NCBI GenBank assembly: GCA_024236415.1
Contig: JACKKN010000024.1
Span: 1-48,946 of the forward strand
DNA: 48,946 bases
Direction: 5' to 3'
From: Hyphomicrobiales bacterium
GTDB lineage: Bacteria > Pseudomonadota > Alphaproteobacteria > Rhodospirillales > JACKKN01
Below the pieces are notes generated by a model that was not told the origin of the DNA, searched no databases, and saw nothing but the letters and a program-made list of their open reading frames with translations. Numbering within the stretch: position 1 is the first letter of the stretch; each line of letters opens with the position of its first letter. Both the position numbers and the translations under genes were made by a program. Below are positions 47,306 through 48,946 of the stretch, piece after piece.

Positions 47306-47917
47306 GTGGATATCGTTTGCCTCGACCTGGAAGGTGTCCTGGTCCCCGAGATCTGGATCAACTTCGCCGAGCGCACGGGCATCGCCGAGCTGCGCGCCAC
47401 CACCCGCGACGTCCCCGACTACGACGTATTGATGCGCCGGCGGCTGGAGATCCTGGACGAGCACGGGCTGATCCTGCGCGACATCCAGGAGGTGATCGGC
47501 GGACTGGGCCCCCTGCCCGGCGCCCGCGAGTTCCTGGACGACCTGCGCCTGGACTACCAGGTGGTGATCCTGTCCGACACCTTTTACGAGTTCGCGGCAC
47601 CGTTGATGCGCCAGCTCGGCCTGCCGACCCTGTTCTGCCACCGCCTGGTGGTGGACGCCGAGCAGCGCATCGTCGACTACCGCCTGCGCCTACGCGACCA
47701 CAAGCGGGCCGGGGTCGAGGCGTTCAAGACCCTGAACTTCCACGTCATCGCCGCCGGCGATTCCTACAACGACACCTCCATGCTGGCCGCCGCCGACCGC
47801 GGCATCCTGTTCCGGGCGCCGGACAACGTGATCCGCGAGTTCCCGCAGTTCGACGTGGTCACCGAATACGACGGCCTGCGCGGCGCCATCGACGGCGCCC
47901 GCGCCCAGGCGGCCTGA
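47306..47917 (+). CDS. thrH: Bifunctional phosphoserine phosphatase/homoserine phosphotransferase ThrH
   Basis: This 203-residue HAD-family protein has the ThrH-specific motif DLEGVLVPEIW, the substrate loop TTRDVPDYD and IQEVIGGLGPLPG, and the Mg-binding AGDSYNDTSML. The length and sequence match ThrH, which can transfer phosphate from phosphoserine to homoserine. The start is GTG at 47306 after GAAGGGG. Confidence 0.94.
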   Translation: MDIVCLDLEGVLVPEIWINFAERTGIAELRATTRDVPDYDVLMRRRLEILDEHGLILRDIQEVIGGLGPLPGAREFLDDLRLDYQVVILSDTFYEFAAPLMRQLGLPTLFCHRLVVDAEQRIVDYRLRLRDHKRAGVEAFKTLNFHVIAAGDSYNDTSMLAAADRGILFRAPDNVIREFPQFDVVTEYDGLRGAIDGARAQAA

Positions 47918-47931
47918 GGCGGAGGCCGGCC

Positions 47932-48123
47932 ATGGGCACCGTCGTCAACCTGCGCCTGGCGCGCAAGGCCCGCGACAAGGCGGCCAAGGAGGAGCGCGCC
48001 GCCGAGAACCGCGCCAAGTACGGCCGCGCCAAGGGCGACAAGGCCCGCGACAAGGCCGAACGGCAGCAGGCCGAGCGCGCCGTGGACGGCGCCCGCCTGG
48101 ACGACGAAACAACGGACGAGTGA
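47932..48123 (+). CDS. DUF4169 family small protein
   Basis: This 63-residue highly charged protein (MGTVVNLRLARKARDKAAKEERAAENRAKYG) is Ala/Lys/Arg/Glu rich, the pattern of DUF4169. It probably forms a single helix. It lies 14 bp after thrH and 7 bp before the creatininase-family gene, so the three are co-transcribed. Confidence 0.85.
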   Translation: MGTVVNLRLARKARDKAAKEERAAENRAKYGRAKGDKARDKAERQQAERAVDGARLDDETTDE

Positions 48124-48130
48124 GGGATCC

Positions 48131-48940
48131 ATGGCCGACGTGGAATGGCTGAACCTGAAGGCCCACGACCTGCGCCGCCTGGCCCGGGCCGACGCCATCG
48201 CCGTGGTGCCCGTGGGCTCGGTCGAGCAGCACGGCCCGCACCTGCCGGTGCAGACCGACACCCGCCTGGCCCACGAGACCTCGTGCCGGGCCGCGCGGCG
48301 GGTGATCGCCGGCGGCGGCCAGGCGGTGGTCCTGCCGACCGTGTGGCTGGGCCTGTCGGACCACCACGTTGACTTCGGCGGCACCCTGACCGCCGACTAC
48401 GAGACCTTCCACGCCGTGCTGGCGGCGGTGGTGCGCAGCGTCACCGCCCTGGGCTTCCGCCGCGTCCTGTTCAACAACGGCCACGGCGGCAACATCGACG
48501 CCCTGAAGGTCTCGACCCAGCGCCTGGCGCGGGAAACGGCGGCCGTGGTGGTGGCCACCACCTATCCCATGGAGGCGGTCGAGGAATTCGGCGAGATCCT
48601 GGAGGACCAGGACTTCATCCAGCACGCCGACGAGGCCGAAACTTCGATGATGCTGGCCCTGGTGCCGGACCTTGTCGACGCCGGCGACCTGGCGTCCTGC
48701 GAGGGCGCGGCCATTTCCGGGCCCCTGTCGTCGGCCAAGGGCTACCGCTGGCGCCCGTTCTCGGCCATGACCGCCAACGGCGTGCGCGGCAACCCCACCC
48801 GGGCCAGCGCCGAGAAGGGCGAGCGCCTGCTGGACGCGGCGGCCGCGGGCCTGGCGCGGCTGATGCTGGCGGCCGAGACCTGGGCCCCGATCGAGGACCG
48901 GCGCCTGGCGGAAACGGGCGGCGTGCCCCTGCGGGACTGA
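48131..48940 (+). CDS. Creatininase family amidohydrolase
   Basis: This 269-residue protein has VPVGSVEQHGPHLPVQTDT (Glu and His ligands), LGLSDHHVDFGGT, and NNGHGGNIDAL, the metal-binding pattern of creatininase-family cyclic amidohydrolases. These act on creatinine or related lactams and formamides; the physiological substrate cannot be read. It is complete, ending six bases before the window edge. Confidence 0.93.
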   Translation: MADVEWLNLKAHDLRRLARADAIAVVPVGSVEQHGPHLPVQTDTRLAHETSCRAARRVIAGGGQAVVLPTVWLGLSDHHVDFGGTLTADYETFHAVLAAVVRSVTALGFRRVLFNNGHGGNIDALKVSTQRLARETAAVVVATTYPMEAVEEFGEILEDQDFIQHADEAETSMMLALVPDLVDAGDLASCEGAAISGPLSSAKGYRWRPFSAMTANGVRGNPTRASAEKGERLLDAAAAGLARLMLAAETWAPIEDRRLAETGGVPLRD

Positions 48941-48946
48941 GCGGCG

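Overview
This 48.9 kb window is GC-rich (about 70 percent by eye) and densely packed. It looks like the chromosome of an alphaproteobacterium, most likely of the Rhodospirillales type. The main support is the order NYN-domain gene / folK / rpoZ / rsh (44.8-41.3 kb), together with a tungsten-type aldehyde oxidoreductase operon, a PEP-CTERM/PrsT envelope system and an HdrB-type iron-sulfur subunit. The lineage is inferred from gene content, not from a marker search. No rRNA, tRNA, CRISPR array or complete insertion sequence was seen.

Layout. 1-2.9 kb: the 3' end of hdrB, then an AT-rich island carrying an AvcD-like anti-phage deoxycytidylate deaminase. The last 74 bp of hdrB recur beyond the island at 96 percent identity, and each copy has its own terminator. 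3.0-7.3 kb: a lipoprotein, a DUF1847/NTF2-like pair, a GST divergent from an HxlR regulator with paired operator-like repeats, and an AEC transporter. 7.5-18.6 kb: the TPR lipoprotein PrsT, an Mpo1-like protein, a quinone-reductase-type dehydrogenase, RecQ, and an exopolysaccharide group (GT61, pyruvyl transferase, two GT4 enzymes). 18.9-24.2 kb: a YegP-like protein and the aorABC-MoaD operon with two further genes. 24.5-31.1 kb: a helix-hairpin-helix/lysine-tail protein and then a phosphate module: Na/Pi cotransporter, universal stress protein, a triple PHO-box-like element, an orphan ParA ATPase and a PPK1 with a 150-residue Ala/Pro/Lys N-terminal extension. 31.2-36.5 kb: an SQR-like flavoprotein lacking one SQR cysteine, DUF302, a hydrolase, a glycosyltransferase, a lipoprotein, GNAT and a phosphodiesterase. 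36.6-38.2 kb: a lower-GC island with a YIDD-motif reverse transcriptase. 38.2-40.9 kb: iorBA-type molybdenum hydroxylase. 41.3-48.9 kb: rsh, rpoZ, folK, NYN, family-5-like UDG, a PEP-CTERM protein behind a consensus sigma-54 promoter, thrH, DUF4169 and a creatininase-family protein.

How the genes fit together. The clearest functional units are: (i) aldehyde oxidation, with AorA iron-sulfur, AorB W-cofactor and AorC FAD subunits plus a MoaD-like protein; (ii) phosphate uptake and polyphosphate synthesis, where an orphan ParA next to PPK1 suggests active positioning of the kinase or the granules; (iii) envelope/EPS export, with PrsT, glycosyltransferases and a sigma-54-controlled PEP-CTERM protein, although the exosortase itself must lie outside; (iv) two acquired elements, the deaminase island and the RT island, both lower in GC than the host.

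The most novel candidates are the ParA-PPK1 pair with its PHO box, the hdrB tail replacement by a defence cargo, and the lone YIDD reverse transcriptase with its odd upstream segment. All functions are read from motifs by eye; no database search was run.
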